Shown in pieces: positions 45,126 to 54,573 of a DNA stretch of 64,000 nucleotides. The position numbers were made by a program, and so were the translations under genes. Under the pieces are notes generated by a model, which did no database searches, was not told the origin of the DNA, and saw nothing but the letters and a program-made list of their open reading frames with translations. The number at the start of each line of letters is the position of its first letter. Position 1 is the stretch's first letter. This DNA comes from DASVCS01 sp036381495 (GTDB lineage Bacteria > Gemmatimonadota > Gemmatimonadetes > Longimicrobiales > RSA9): assembly GCA_036381495.1 (NCBI GenBank), contig DASVCS010000054.1, forward strand, positions 1 to 64,000. Direction: 5' to 3'.

Positions 45126-45836
45126 ATGGCAAAAGAACGCCGGATCCGAATCCATCCCGCAGCGGCGCTGGCGTGGGCGCTCTTCCTGGCGGCACTGGTC
45201 CTCGGGCCGCGGCTGGTGCCGGATGAGGCGACGCTGCGTGCGGCACTCGCGGAGCTCGGGCCGCTGGCGCCGCTCGCATTCGTCGTCGCCGAGGTCGTGC
45301 AGGTCGTGGTGATCCCGATCCCCGGGCAGCCGATCGAGATCCCGGGCGGTTACCTGTTCGGGTTGGTCCCCGGGATCGCGCTGGCGTCCGCGGGTGCGGT
45401 GGCGGGCTCCTGGGCCGCGTTCATGATCGGCCGGCGCTATGGCCGCCCGTGGGTCGAGACTCGCGTCGATGCGCGCACCCTCGCTCGTTTCGAGGACTGG
45501 CTCGGCCGCGGGCACCGGGTCGACTGGATCGTGTTCTGGCTCATGATGATCCCGTCCTTCCCCCGCGATCCGCTCTGCTACCTGGCCGGTCTGACGCCGC
45601 TGCGCCCGAGCCGCTTCGCGCTGATCGCCGCGATCGGGCGCCCGGTCGGGCTGGCGCCGTGGGTCGCGCTCGGCGCGGGTGGTGTGGCGCTCGGCATCGA
45701 GTTCCAGCTCTGGCTCGCGGCCGCGGCGGGCGTGGCCTGGCTCCTGCACGAGGCCGTGAGCCGGCTGCGGCGGTCGCGCCGCCATCGTCCATCCCGGATC
45801 CTGTCCCACCCTTCCGACGGAGACGCAGATGCGTAA
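45126..45836 (+). CDS. VTT-domain (TVP38/TMEM64-type) membrane protein
   Basis: A 236-residue inner-membrane protein with about six helices. The VTT/SNARE-associated motifs are clear: PIPGQPIEIPGGYLFG (re-entrant loop) and PSFPRDPLCYLAGLTPL. Relatives (DedA, TVP38/TMEM64) move or scramble lipids. GGAGGGA precedes the ATG at 45126. It overlaps the radical SAM gene by eight bases and shares an operon with it and the next gene, suggesting a lipid-related pathway (inference). Confidence 0.87.
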   Translation: MAKERRIRIHPAAALAWALFLAALVLGPRLVPDEATLRAALAELGPLAPLAFVVAEVVQVVVIPIPGQPIEIPGGYLFGLVPGIALASAGAVAGSWAAFMIGRRYGRPWVETRVDARTLARFEDWLGRGHRVDWIVFWLMMIPSFPRDPLCYLAGLTPLRPSRFALIAAIGRPVGLAPWVALGAGGVALGIEFQLWLAAAAGVAWLLHEAVSRLRRSRRHRPSRILSHPSDGDADA

Positions 45837-46830
45837 GCTCGCCACTTTGCGGCGCCTGTTCGATGATCGCGCGCTCTATTGCCAGTTGATCGTGACCCGG
45901 CGCTGCAACCTGGCGTGCGGCTACTGCAACGAGTTCGATCAGGTGTCGAAGCCCGTGCCGTACGACGAGCTCGTCCGCCGGATGGACCACCTGACGGATG
46001 TGCTCGGCGTGACGATCATGGACTTCCTCGGCGGTGAGCCGCTGCTGCATCCGCGGATCGCCGACCTCGTGGCGCACGCCCGGCGGAAGGGTTGCTGGAC
46101 GAACATCATCACGAACGGGTTGCTGCTCAGCGAACGAATGGTCCGTTCACTGAACGAGGCGGGGCTCGATTCGATGTGCGTCTCGATCGACCGGATCAAC
46201 CCCACGGACTTCACGCACAAGGGGCTGCGCCCGTTGCGCAGGAAGTTGCGGGCCTTGCGCGAGCACGCCACGTTCCAGGTCGAGACCAACACGGTCCTCT
46301 GCGAGGAGACGCTGGACGAGTTCGAGACGCTCGTCCTCGAGCTGAAGCGCCTCGGCTTCCCGGTCCGTTGCGGCGTTCGGCATTACGAGGGGCGCATGAC
46401 GCTGAACGGGCGGCTGCGCGAGAAGCTCGAATGGTTCCACGCGCATTTCCGACACTGGCGGATCGCGCCGATGATGGAGCTCCACCGCGCGCGGATGGAC
46501 GGCGAGTCGCCCGAGTGGAAGTGCACGGGCGGCTACAAGTTCCTCTACGTCGACGAGTTCGGCACGGTGAAGGCCTGTTCCCAGGTCTCGCTCCGCGCAC
46601 CGCGCAACGTGCTCGAAATGACCCCGGCCGACCTGAAAGCGAACGACTATCACAAGCCGTGCGAAAAGGATTGTGGCGTGAGTTGCGTCATCCAGACGTC
46701 ACTCATCACGGCGAATCCGGTCGGCTACGCGCGCCGCTGCGCCCGGCATCTCATGGCCACGCGCGGCCAGGGCGCGGCGTACGGCGGGATGCGCCGGGCA
46801 TCGTCCACGCGAGCGGAGGTCGGAAAATGA
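45829..46830 (+). CDS. Radical SAM enzyme with SPASM-like C-terminus
   Basis: A 333-residue enzyme. The [4Fe-4S] motif CNLACGYC (Cys26, Cys30, Cys33) binds SAM, and FLGGEPLLHP is the second radical SAM element. The C-terminal third has extra cysteines: KCTGGY, KACSQ, KPCEKDCGVSC and RRCARH. These resemble SPASM or twitch auxiliary clusters, as in peptide-maturing or lipid-modifying enzymes. The substrate is unknown. It overlaps both neighbours (VTT protein and exported protein), so the three are translationally coupled. Confidence 0.9.
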   Translation: MRKLATLRRLFDDRALYCQLIVTRRCNLACGYCNEFDQVSKPVPYDELVRRMDHLTDVLGVTIMDFLGGEPLLHPRIADLVAHARRKGCWTNIITNGLLLSERMVRSLNEAGLDSMCVSIDRINPTDFTHKGLRPLRRKLRALREHATFQVETNTVLCEETLDEFETLVLELKRLGFPVRCGVRHYEGRMTLNGRLREKLEWFHAHFRHWRIAPMMELHRARMDGESPEWKCTGGYKFLYVDEFGTVKACSQVSLRAPRNVLEMTPADLKANDYHKPCEKDCGVSCVIQTSLITANPVGYARRCARHLMATRGQGAAYGGMRRASSTRAEVGK

Positions 46831-48035
46831 GTACCCGCGAGCGAAAATGCGCGGCCGGCTGGCGGCCGCTCCTCGCAGCGGTCGTCATGGCGTGCGCTTT
46901 GGCGCCCGGACCCGCGTTTTCGCAGGTGGCCGCCGCCGATACCGCCGCGATCATCTACGACGTCGCCCGTCGTCTCGAAGCCGAGGGTCGCGCCGAACTC
47001 GCGGCCGCGTTGTACGAGCGGATCCTCGCGCGTTATGCCGGTACGGCGGCCGCCCAGGCGGCGGACGCGCGTCTGGGCGCGCTGCGCGATCGGCGCCTCG
47101 AGCGAGGCGGGCAGGTCGAGCTGATGGTCTGGGGAACGGCCTACGGCCTCTGGCTGGGCGCCGCGGTACCGGCGATGCTCGGCGAGGACCGACCCGAGCC
47201 GTACGGGCTGGGGCTGCTGACCGGCGGACCGATCGGGTTCCTCGCGGCGCGGAGCTACGCGCGCAGCCACTCGCTCTCGGTCGGGCAGGCGCGCGCCATC
47301 ACTTTCGGCGGCACCTGGGGGACGTGGCAGGGCTACGGCTGGCGCGAGGTGCTGGACATCGGCCGACGCGTCGACAGGAACTGCACGGACAGCGTGCCGC
47401 AGGAGTGCTTCGAGATCATCGAGGAGTCGACGTCGGCGCCCTTCACGGCCGCCGTCCTCGGCGGTCTGGCCGGAATGGGCATCGGCACGATCATCGCGCG
47501 CTCGCACGAGATCTCGCCCGGCGTCGCCACGGCCGTCAACTCCGGCGCGGTGTGGGGCGTCTGGTTCGGCTTCACGCTCGGGGAGCTTGCCGATGCCGAA
47601 GGCGATGCTCTGCTCGGCACCACGCTCGCCGCCGGCGATGCGGCGCTCGTCGCCATGGCCCTCCTCGCGCCCCGCTGGAATCCGAGCCGCGCGCGGGTGC
47701 GTCTGGTGAGCATCGCGGGCGTCGCCGGCGCGCTCGGCGGTCTCGGGCTGGACCTGCTGGGCGAGGTGGACGATGAGGACATCGCCATCCTCCTCCCCAT
47801 GCTCGGCAGCGTGGCCGGACTCTGGCTGGGCAGCTACTGGACCCGCGACCGCGAGGATGCCCACCCCGGCGCGGAACCGGGCGAATCCGGCGGACCGGCC
47901 GGCGCACTCCTCGAAGTCCGCGGCGGAAGAGCCGTCTGGGGCCTACCGCTGCCGATGCCCGCACGTCTGCGCGGACCGCGCCCCACGGAATGGGAGCCGG
48001 GCGTGCGGCTCATGCTCATCGCCGCGCGGTTCTAG
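46827..48035 (+). CDS. Exported Gly/Ala-rich membrane protein
   Basis: A 402-residue protein with a signal peptide ending AFSQVA, then one TPR-like hairpin (AAIIYDVARRLEAEGRAELA). Several Gly/Ala/Trp-rich hydrophobic segments follow (MVWGTAYGLWLGAA, GTWGTWQGYG, GVWFGFTLGELAD) that could span or coat the outer membrane. No family is recognised. The start overlaps the radical SAM stop (ATGA). It may be the target or acceptor of the radical SAM/VTT pathway (inference). Confidence 0.8.
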   Translation: MSTRERKCAAGWRPLLAAVVMACALAPGPAFSQVAAADTAAIIYDVARRLEAEGRAELAAALYERILARYAGTAAAQAADARLGALRDRRLERGGQVELMVWGTAYGLWLGAAVPAMLGEDRPEPYGLGLLTGGPIGFLAARSYARSHSLSVGQARAITFGGTWGTWQGYGWREVLDIGRRVDRNCTDSVPQECFEIIEESTSAPFTAAVLGGLAGMGIGTIIARSHEISPGVATAVNSGAVWGVWFGFTLGELADAEGDALLGTTLAAGDAALVAMALLAPRWNPSRARVRLVSIAGVAGALGGLGLDLLGEVDDEDIAILLPMLGSVAGLWLGSYWTRDREDAHPGAEPGESGGPAGALLEVRGGRAVWGLPLPMPARLRGPRPTEWEPGVRLMLIAARF

Positions 48036-48037
48036 TT

Positions 48038-48562
48038 TCACTGCATCCGGCGCTTCAACTCCTCGAGCCGTTCCGCCGCGGCGCGCTCGCGGGCGTCCTG
48101 GTCGAGGCGCTGGAATTCGCGTTCCGCAGGATCCTCCAGGGGATCATCGGCGGTGTGGGAGCCCGCGGCGGGATCGAGCGCTTCGAGCTGGGCCGCCATC
48201 TCGCGCAGGTCGCTCTCCCGAAGCGCCTGTTCCGCTTCGAGTGCCTGCACTTTCTGTTCTGCGACCGCGGCGCGTTCCGCGTGCCGGGCCGCGAAGTCGG
48301 CCGCGATGCGCGCCGTTTCGATGTCGTCGATGTCGCGGGCGAGCGCCTCGCGGCGGCGGCAGATCCGTTCGGCTTCGCGTTCCTCGGCGAGCTGGTGCCG
48401 AGCGCGCGCGAGTTCGGCCTCCGCGCGTCGGGCCTCGGCGCGCGCCCGTCGCAGCTCGCGCAGCATCGCGGCCGCGCGTTCTTCTCCCTCCGCGCCGGCG
48501 CGCAGTTCGCGCCAGAAGTTCTCCACTGCATCTCTCCACGCCTGCTTCCACGTCTCGATCAT
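48038..48562 (-). CDS. PspA-like coiled-coil protein
   Basis: A 174-residue, nearly all-helical protein with heptad Leu/Ala and many Glu/Arg residues (AEGEERAAAMLRELRRARAEARR). The N-terminus MIETWKQAWRDAVENFW may be an amphipathic membrane-binding helix as in PspA/IM30, but length and motifs do not prove that family. It converges on the exported-protein gene with two bases between stops. Confidence 0.7.
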   Translation of the reverse strand: MIETWKQAWRDAVENFWRELRAGAEGEERAAAMLRELRRARAEARRAEAELARARHQLAEEREAERICRRREALARDIDDIETARIAADFAARHAERAAVAEQKVQALEAEQALRESDLREMAAQLEALDPAAGSHTADDPLEDPAEREFQRLDQDARERAAAERLEELKRRMQ

Positions 48563-48721
48563 GATGGCAAGCTAACGCGAAGCGCGTCAGGGCGGTAGCA
48601 CGGCCCGATCTTTGCGCCCTTCCGCGCCCGGCGGCCGGATGGATCCGTGTTACGCACCGCTCCGCCGGACGCCCGGCGGCCGGCCGACAAGAGACGACGC
48701 GCGGGTTCCGAGATAGATGAC

Positions 48722-49612
48722 ATGAGCAGACCCCCCTCCGGCACGCTCTCACCCGAGATGGCGCATCTCACGCGGGAGGAGTTGAAGTCGCTGACCCACG
48801 GCGAGTTCTGGATCCCGGAAGCCGAGCGCGCGGTCTACCAGCTCGCGCTGCGTACACTGAACCGGGTCGGGATCCCGTACGTGGTGAGCGGCCTGTACGC
48901 CATCTACGAGTACACCGGCATCTACCGTCAGACCAAGGACCTGGACCTGCTGCTCGAGCCGGTCCACGTGGTCGCGGCGGCGCAGGCGCTCCGCGAGATG
49001 GGCTTCCACACACGCCTCGAGCAGGCCCACTGGATCGCCAAGGCCATCAAGGATGAAGCCGTCATCGACGTGATCTTCGGGATGGGTAACGGCCTCCACC
49101 TCATCGACGACGGCTGGTTCCAACATTCGCGCGCCGGCATCCTGGCCGCCACACCCGTGCGCGTCGCGGCGCCGGAAGAGTTGATCTGGCACCGGCTCTT
49201 CGTCTCCGAACGGCACCGCTCCGACATGGCCGACATCGTGCACCTCTTCCTCAGCCGCGGCGACGAGATCGACTGGGAGCGCCTGCTCCGCCGCGTCGGC
49301 GAGCACTGGCGCCTGTTGCTCGCGCAGCTCCACCTCTTCGACTACGTCTATCCGGGGCATCGGCGGCGCGTCCCCACGTGGGTGCGCGAGGACCTCTACG
49401 AACGCGCCTACGAGGAGATCGAGTCCGAGGGCGACCCCGGCGTCTGCCGCGGCACCCTCATCTCGCGCTTCTCGTTCGCGATCGACGTCAACGAGTGGGG
49501 GTTCCGCGACCTCCGCACCCAGGCGGTCAGCGCGATCCGGGCACTCCCCATCATCCGCGAGATCCGCGACAGCGACGTCTGGGATGGCGAGCGCCACGTG
49601 GGAAGGAGCTGA
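48722..49612 (+). CDS. Nucleotidyltransferase-fold protein (AbiEii/MNT-like)
   Basis: A 296-residue protein. The polymerase-beta-type motif is present: SGLYAIYEYTGIYRQTKDLDL, with Asp73 and Asp75 as metal ligands. The C-terminal part is helical. The nucleotide-transfer target is unknown; related proteins modify tRNA or antibiotics, or act in toxin-antitoxin systems. The start 48722 is used; a later ATG at 48758 is possible. Its stop overlaps the next gene's start (TGATG), so the two are coupled. Confidence 0.82.
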   Translation: MSRPPSGTLSPEMAHLTREELKSLTHGEFWIPEAERAVYQLALRTLNRVGIPYVVSGLYAIYEYTGIYRQTKDLDLLLEPVHVVAAAQALREMGFHTRLEQAHWIAKAIKDEAVIDVIFGMGNGLHLIDDGWFQHSRAGILAATPVRVAAPEELIWHRLFVSERHRSDMADIVHLFLSRGDEIDWERLLRRVGEHWRLLLAQLHLFDYVYPGHRRRVPTWVREDLYERAYEEIESEGDPGVCRGTLISRFSFAIDVNEWGFRDLRTQAVSAIRALPIIREIRDSDVWDGERHVGRS

Positions 49613-50358
49613 TGGCCGCGGACCGAGTCATCCGTATCGCGGCCGTCGGCGATCTGCACTTCGACCATGATGCCCGGGGCTCGCTCGTCAAGCTCTTCGC
49701 GAAGATCAACCAGAATGCCGATATCCTGGCCCTCTGCGGCGATCTCACCACGCACGGCCGCGTCGACCAGATGCGCGCCTGCGTCGAGGAGATGAGCCCC
49801 GTCGAGATCCCGATCGTCGCCGTGCTCGGCAACCACGACCACGAAGCCGAGGCCGTCGCCGAGATCTCCGATGTGCTGCGGCAACGAGGCATCCACGTCC
49901 TCGACGGCGAACAGGTCGTCATCCAGGGGATCGGCTTCGTCGGCATCAAAGGCTTCATCGGCGGATTCGGCCGCGGCACGCTGGCTCCGTTCGGCGAGCC
50001 GCTCATCAAGGCCGTCGTTCAGCACGCCCTCGATGAGGCGCTCAAGCTCGAGAACGCACTCCGCACGCTGACTACGGACACCCGCGTCGTCCTCATGCAC
50101 TACGCGCCCATCATGGAGACCCTGACCGGCGAGCCCGAGATGCTCTACCCGTTCCTGGGCTCCTCGCGACTCCTCACGCCCATCGACACGCACGGCGCGA
50201 CCGTCGTCTTCCACGGCCACGCCCACGCCGGCACGCTCGAAGCACTGACCCCCGGCGGCGTCCCCGTCTACAACGTCGCCATGCCGCTCCTCCAGAGCCA
50301 CGGCCGGAGCTTCCACCTGTGGGAGACGCGCGCGCCCGAACGCAGGAAGGAGGGCTAG
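49612..50358 (+). CDS. Calcineurin-like metallophosphoesterase
   Basis: A 248-residue enzyme with the dimetal site complete: GDLHFD (Asp14, His16), CGDLTTHG, LGNHDHE, MHYAP and FHGHAHAG. Family members cleave phosphodiesters or phosphomonoesters, from cyclic nucleotides to RNA ends. It overlaps the nucleotidyltransferase gene by one base after GGAAGGAG, so the pair probably acts on a shared nucleotide substrate (inference). Confidence 0.93.
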   Translation: MAADRVIRIAAVGDLHFDHDARGSLVKLFAKINQNADILALCGDLTTHGRVDQMRACVEEMSPVEIPIVAVLGNHDHEAEAVAEISDVLRQRGIHVLDGEQVVIQGIGFVGIKGFIGGFGRGTLAPFGEPLIKAVVQHALDEALKLENALRTLTTDTRVVLMHYAPIMETLTGEPEMLYPFLGSSRLLTPIDTHGATVVFHGHAHAGTLEALTPGGVPVYNVAMPLLQSHGRSFHLWETRAPERRKEG

Positions 50359-50583
50359 GCTCCGGACCCGACCCCCGACCTGGTCCCGGGGCTAGAGCTG
50401 GGGCGGCGCGCGCGGCGACAGACGGGTGGCCCGTTTCCATCGCCATCCCGGGGGCTCCCGCCAAGCGCCCCATGAAACCACACCACCACGGCGCCCGTAC
50501 GTTCGCCCATCCAGCGCGCCTCGCGCGTATCGACTTCCCGGCCGCGCCCACCCGGGCGGCCACACGCAGAGCGGAGTCCGAGC

Positions 50584-51678
50584 ATGAAGGCACGTACGAA
50601 GCTGATCATCGCCGTGGTCGTGGCCGTTCCGGCCATCGGCTTCGGCGTCTCCATGGCATCGAACGGCGATACCGGCGAAAACGCCCGACCCACCGTCGAG
50701 GTCGGCCGCGCCGACCTGGTCGACAAGGCCCTCGCCGTGGGCACCATCGAGCCCGAAGTCCAGATCAGCGTGAAATCCCAGGTCTCCGGCGTGATCCAGC
50801 GGCGCTTCGCCGAGCCCGGCGACTTCGTCCGCGCCGGCGACCCACTCCTCGAGATCAAGCCGGACCCGACACCGCTCGAACTGGTCGAGGCCCGCCGTCA
50901 GATCGAACTCCGCCAGCTCGAACTCGATAACGCGCGCCGCGACCTCGAGCGCAAACGCGCGCTCCTCGACCGCGAACTCCTCTCGCAGCAGGCATTCGAC
51001 GACGCACAGCGGGCATTCGCCGAGGCGGAACTCCAGCTCCGGATCGCGCGCGAACGACTCGCACTCCTCGAGCGCGGCCGCGTCACCATCGCCGACCACG
51101 CGATCGAGAGCGTCGTCAAGTCGCCGATCGATGGCTTCATCCTCGAACAGATGGTCGACATCGGCGATCCCGTCGTCCCACTCAGCACGTACCAGGAGGG
51201 GACCGTCCTCATGACCATGGCGGACATGAAGGACCTGATCTTTCGTGGAACCGTCGACGAGATCGATGTCGGCCGGCTGCGCGAGGGGATGGCGGCCGAG
51301 ATCAAGATCGGCGCGCTCCCGGATGCGAAGATCAGCGGCGTCGTGGACAAGATCTCGCTCAAGGCGCGGAAGGACGAGAATGCGACGACGTTTCCGGTCG
51401 AGATCCGGCTGACGGAGACCGGCGGGGTGACGCTGCGCGCCGGGTATTCGGCGAACGCGGAGATCATCATCGAGCAGCGCGACAGTGTGCTGGTCGTCCC
51501 GGAGCGGGTCGTGACGTTCGAGGGTGACAGCGCGTGGGTGGATGTCCTGCTCCCGGACGGCACGACGGAGCGGCGCACGATCGAGACGGGTCTCAGCGAT
51601 GCGATTCGCGTCGAAGTGCTCTCCGGCCTGCGCGAAGGCGAGCGGGTCCTCGAGAAGCCGGTGAAGGACATCGGTTAG
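50584..51678 (+). CDS. MacA/HlyD-type periplasmic adaptor protein
   Basis: A 364-residue adaptor: N-terminal membrane anchor (KLIIAVVVAVPAIGFGV), lipoyl/barrel-sandwich halves (GVIQRRFAEPGDFVRAGDPLLEI and VKSPIDGFILEQMVDIGDPV) flanking a helical hairpin (about 100-165), and a beta-barrel ending. It bridges inner-membrane exporters to an outer-membrane channel. The permease gene follows after seven bases. No TolC-like gene is here. Confidence 0.92.
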   Translation: MKARTKLIIAVVVAVPAIGFGVSMASNGDTGENARPTVEVGRADLVDKALAVGTIEPEVQISVKSQVSGVIQRRFAEPGDFVRAGDPLLEIKPDPTPLELVEARRQIELRQLELDNARRDLERKRALLDRELLSQQAFDDAQRAFAEAELQLRIARERLALLERGRVTIADHAIESVVKSPIDGFILEQMVDIGDPVVPLSTYQEGTVLMTMADMKDLIFRGTVDEIDVGRLREGMAAEIKIGALPDAKISGVVDKISLKARKDENATTFPVEIRLTETGGVTLRAGYSANAEIIIEQRDSVLVVPERVVTFEGDSAWVDVLLPDGTTERRTIETGLSDAIRVEVLSGLREGERVLEKPVKDIG

Positions 51679-51685
51679 CGCGGCC

Positions 51686-52915
51686 ATGCGAATGCTCGCC
51701 ACGCTCCAACAGTTCGCCGACGACCTGCGCAACCAGCGGCTGCGGACCACACTGACCATCCTGGGCATTGCCTGGGGCACGGTCGCCGTCGTCGTGCTCC
51801 TGGCGTTCGGCGTGGGACTCGCGCGGCAGATGAAGAAGAACGCGCGCGGCATCGGCGATGGCATCGTCATCGTCTTCCCCGGTCGGACGACCAAGCCGTG
51901 GGCCGGTTTCGGCGACGGTCGCGCGATCCGCTTCATCGAATCCGACATCGCGCTGCTCGAGCGGGAGATCCCCGAGATCGCGCAGATCAGCCCCGAGTAC
52001 GGACGGCGTGCGCCGGCGCGGCGCGGCACGGCGGCGACCAGCCCCTACGTCACGGGGATCTACCCGGTGTACGGCGAGATGCGGAACATCATCCCGGAGC
52101 CGGGCGGCCGGTTCATCGACGCATTGGACCTGGCGCACCGGCGCCGTGTCGCGGTGCTCGGCGACGAGGTCAAGCGGCTGCTCTTCGGCGATGAAGACGC
52201 CGTCGGCAAGGAATTCATGCTCGGCGGCTCGCCGTTCCTCGTGATCGGCGTGATGCGCGAGAAGACGCAGAACTCGTCGTACAACACGCGCGACGAGAAC
52301 CGGGTCTTCATCCCTTCGAGCACGTACGCCTCGCTCTTCGGCGAGCGGTACCTCTCGAACATCATCTACCGGCCGACCGACCCGCGACAAGCGACCGCGG
52401 CGCGCCGCCGGCTCTACGAGGTGCTCGGCCGCCGCTACACCTTCGACCCGACCGACAAGGACGCGCTCGGCGTCTGGGACACGGCCGAAGGGATGAAGCT
52501 GTTCACCTACCTGTTCCTGGGTTTCAACATCTTTCTCGGCGTGGTCGGCAGCTTCACGCTCATCGTCGGCGGGATCGGCGTGGCGAACATCATGTACGTC
52601 GTCGTGCGCGAGCGCACGCGCGAGATCGGCATCAAGCGCTCGATCGGCGCGCGCAAACGGGACATCCTGTTCCAGTTCTTCCTGGAAACGGCCGTCATCG
52701 TCGCGGCCGGCGCGGTGCTCGGCTTCCTGATCTCCATCGGGATCGTCGAGCTGACCGCGCTGCTGCCGATCCAGGAGTACGTCGGGACGGCCACGATCTC
52801 GCCCGCCGTGCTCACCGCCACCCTCGCGCTCCTCGCCGCCATCGCCTTCTTCGCCGGCCTGTTCCCGGCGAAGCGGGCCGCGAACCTGGATCCGGTGGAA
52901 TGCCTGAGGTACTGA
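51686..52915 (+). CDS. MacB-like ABC permease (FtsX type), copy 1
   Basis: A 409-residue permease with a first helix (LTILGIAWGTVAVVVLLAFGVG), a large MacB_PCD periplasmic domain, and three C-terminal helices with the FtsX segment VRERTREIGIKRSIGARKRDI. It is the membrane part of a mechanotransmission exporter. No ATPase gene is adjacent. The copy at 53219-54460 is a paralog with the same length and ending (LDPVECLRY / VDPVESLRYE). Confidence 0.93.
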   Translation: MRMLATLQQFADDLRNQRLRTTLTILGIAWGTVAVVVLLAFGVGLARQMKKNARGIGDGIVIVFPGRTTKPWAGFGDGRAIRFIESDIALLEREIPEIAQISPEYGRRAPARRGTAATSPYVTGIYPVYGEMRNIIPEPGGRFIDALDLAHRRRVAVLGDEVKRLLFGDEDAVGKEFMLGGSPFLVIGVMREKTQNSSYNTRDENRVFIPSSTYASLFGERYLSNIIYRPTDPRQATAARRRLYEVLGRRYTFDPTDKDALGVWDTAEGMKLFTYLFLGFNIFLGVVGSFTLIVGGIGVANIMYVVVRERTREIGIKRSIGARKRDILFQFFLETAVIVAAGAVLGFLISIGIVELTALLPIQEYVGTATISPAVLTATLALLAAIAFFAGLFPAKRAANLDPVECLRY

Positions 52916-53218
52916 TGGGAACTGACGGGAACGGGAGCGGGAGCGGGAACGTTTACGTTTACGGAATGAGAACGGCCGGGAGCGGGAGCGGCGGCTGCGC
53001 CGCCTGGAGCGGGAACGTTTACGTTTACGGGGAGCGGGCGGCCGGGAGCGGGATGGGGGACCGGCGGGAACGGGGAGCGGGCACGTTCGCGGGATCGGGA
53101 TCGGGGTCGGGATCGGGATCGCGGGAGAACGAGGCCGCGCCCGCGCACGCGCACGCGCACGAAGGGCCTGGGGACCGCCCAGCCCCAGCCCTAGCCCTAG
53201 CCCTAGCCCAATAGCGAC
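52916..53218. repeat. GTTTACG repeat and simple-repeat block between permease genes (copy 3)
   Basis: Two GGGAACGTTTACGTTTACGG units (52946 and 53011) with GGCGGCTGCGCCGCC between them, then GGGATCGGGATCGGGGTCGG and GCGCACGCGCACGCGC runs, ending in three CCCTAG units. About 300 bases of repeat DNA interrupt an otherwise tight operon. Confidence 0.75.
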
Positions 53219-54460
53219 ATGCTAAGGATCCTGCTCGAAGAGTTCTACGGCGATTTGAAGGCGCAGCGGACGCGGGCGTTCCTTACGATCTTCGCGATCA
53301 CCTGGGGCACGATCGCGGTCGTGCTGCTGCTCGCGTTCGGCGAGGGGCTGAAGCGGATGGTGGTCGAGGGGATGATCGGCGCCGGCCAGCGTATGTTCAT
53401 GGTCTATGGCGGAGAGACCAGCATCGAGTTCGAGGGGCTGGCGAAGGGGCGTCGCATCCGGCTGACGGAGGCCGACCTGGAACTGATCCGGCGGTCGATC
53501 CCGGAGGTCGATCTGGTGAGTCCGTCGTACGGCCGTACCGCGACGCTCGAAGTCGGCGAGGTCCGTACGACCACGTTCATGGAAGGCGCCTACCCGGCGT
53601 TCGGCGCGATGCGGACCATGGCGCCGGCGAGCGGCGGCCGTTTCCTGAACGCGCGCGATGTCGAGGAGCGGCGGCGCGTGGTGTTCCTCGGCGATTCGAT
53701 CGCCTACCGGCTCTTCGGCGGTGCGCCGGCCGTCGGCCGGACGGTGATGATCGATGACCTGCCGTTCACGGTGGTCGGCACCATGCAGACCAAGTTCCAG
53801 ACGAGCATGAATAACGGCCCGGACGCCGAGCGCGCGATCATCCCGGCATCGACGTTCCGCACGATCTACGGCAACCGCTACGTCAGCCACCTCCTGATCC
53901 GCCCGCGCAGCATCAACGAGGCCGCGCGCGTGAAACGCCGGCTGTACGAAGTGCTCGGTCGCCGCTACCGCTTCGACCCGGATGACGAGCGCGCACTCAG
54001 CATGTGGGACCTGATCGAGGCCGAGCGGATCAACCGCAACATCGGCCTGGGCATCCAGATCTTCCTGGGCGTGGTCGGCGGGCTGACGCTCCTCGTGGCC
54101 GGCGTGGGGGTCGCCAACATCATGTACGTCGTCGTGCGCGAGCGGACGCGCGAGATCGGCACGAAGCTCGCCGTCGGCGCCCGCAAGCGCCACATCATGG
54201 CGCAATTCATCTTCGAGGCCCTCACCATCGCCCTGACCGGCGGCGCCATCGGCCTCGCCGTCGCTACGGCCGCCGTCCTCGGCGTCGACAGCATGACGCC
54301 AGGCAACATGGCCATGGAGTTCCTCATGAATCCCAAGCTGTCGTGGCCGATCGGGCTCGGCACGGTCGCGATCCTGACCGCGATCGGCCTGGTCGCCGGT
54401 GTCTTCCCGGCTCGCAAGGCCGCGAGCGTGGATCCCGTCGAGTCGCTGCGGTACGAGTAG
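53219..54460 (+). CDS. MacB-like ABC permease (FtsX type), copy 2
   Basis: A 413-residue paralog of the permease at 51686: first helix (FLTIFAITWGTIAVVLLLAFGEG), periplasmic core with a SYGRTATLE segment, and C-terminal VRERTREIGTKLAVGARKRHI. The pair could form a heterodimer. Separated from copy 1 by 303 bases of repeats. The S9 peptidase gene follows after 113 bases. Confidence 0.93.
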   Translation: MLRILLEEFYGDLKAQRTRAFLTIFAITWGTIAVVLLLAFGEGLKRMVVEGMIGAGQRMFMVYGGETSIEFEGLAKGRRIRLTEADLELIRRSIPEVDLVSPSYGRTATLEVGEVRTTTFMEGAYPAFGAMRTMAPASGGRFLNARDVEERRRVVFLGDSIAYRLFGGAPAVGRTVMIDDLPFTVVGTMQTKFQTSMNNGPDAERAIIPASTFRTIYGNRYVSHLLIRPRSINEAARVKRRLYEVLGRRYRFDPDDERALSMWDLIEAERINRNIGLGIQIFLGVVGGLTLLVAGVGVANIMYVVVRERTREIGTKLAVGARKRHIMAQFIFEALTIALTGGAIGLAVATAAVLGVDSMTPGNMAMEFLMNPKLSWPIGLGTVAILTAIGLVAGVFPARKAASVDPVESLRYE

Positions 54461-54573
54461 AGGCGCACCGTAGCTGCGGTCGGCCGCCTCGACCGCGGCA
54501 CCCGTGGCGCGCGCCGCGCCATCCTGCCAGATTGGACGCGTATCACTGGACCATCCATCCCCGAGGTGCCGCG

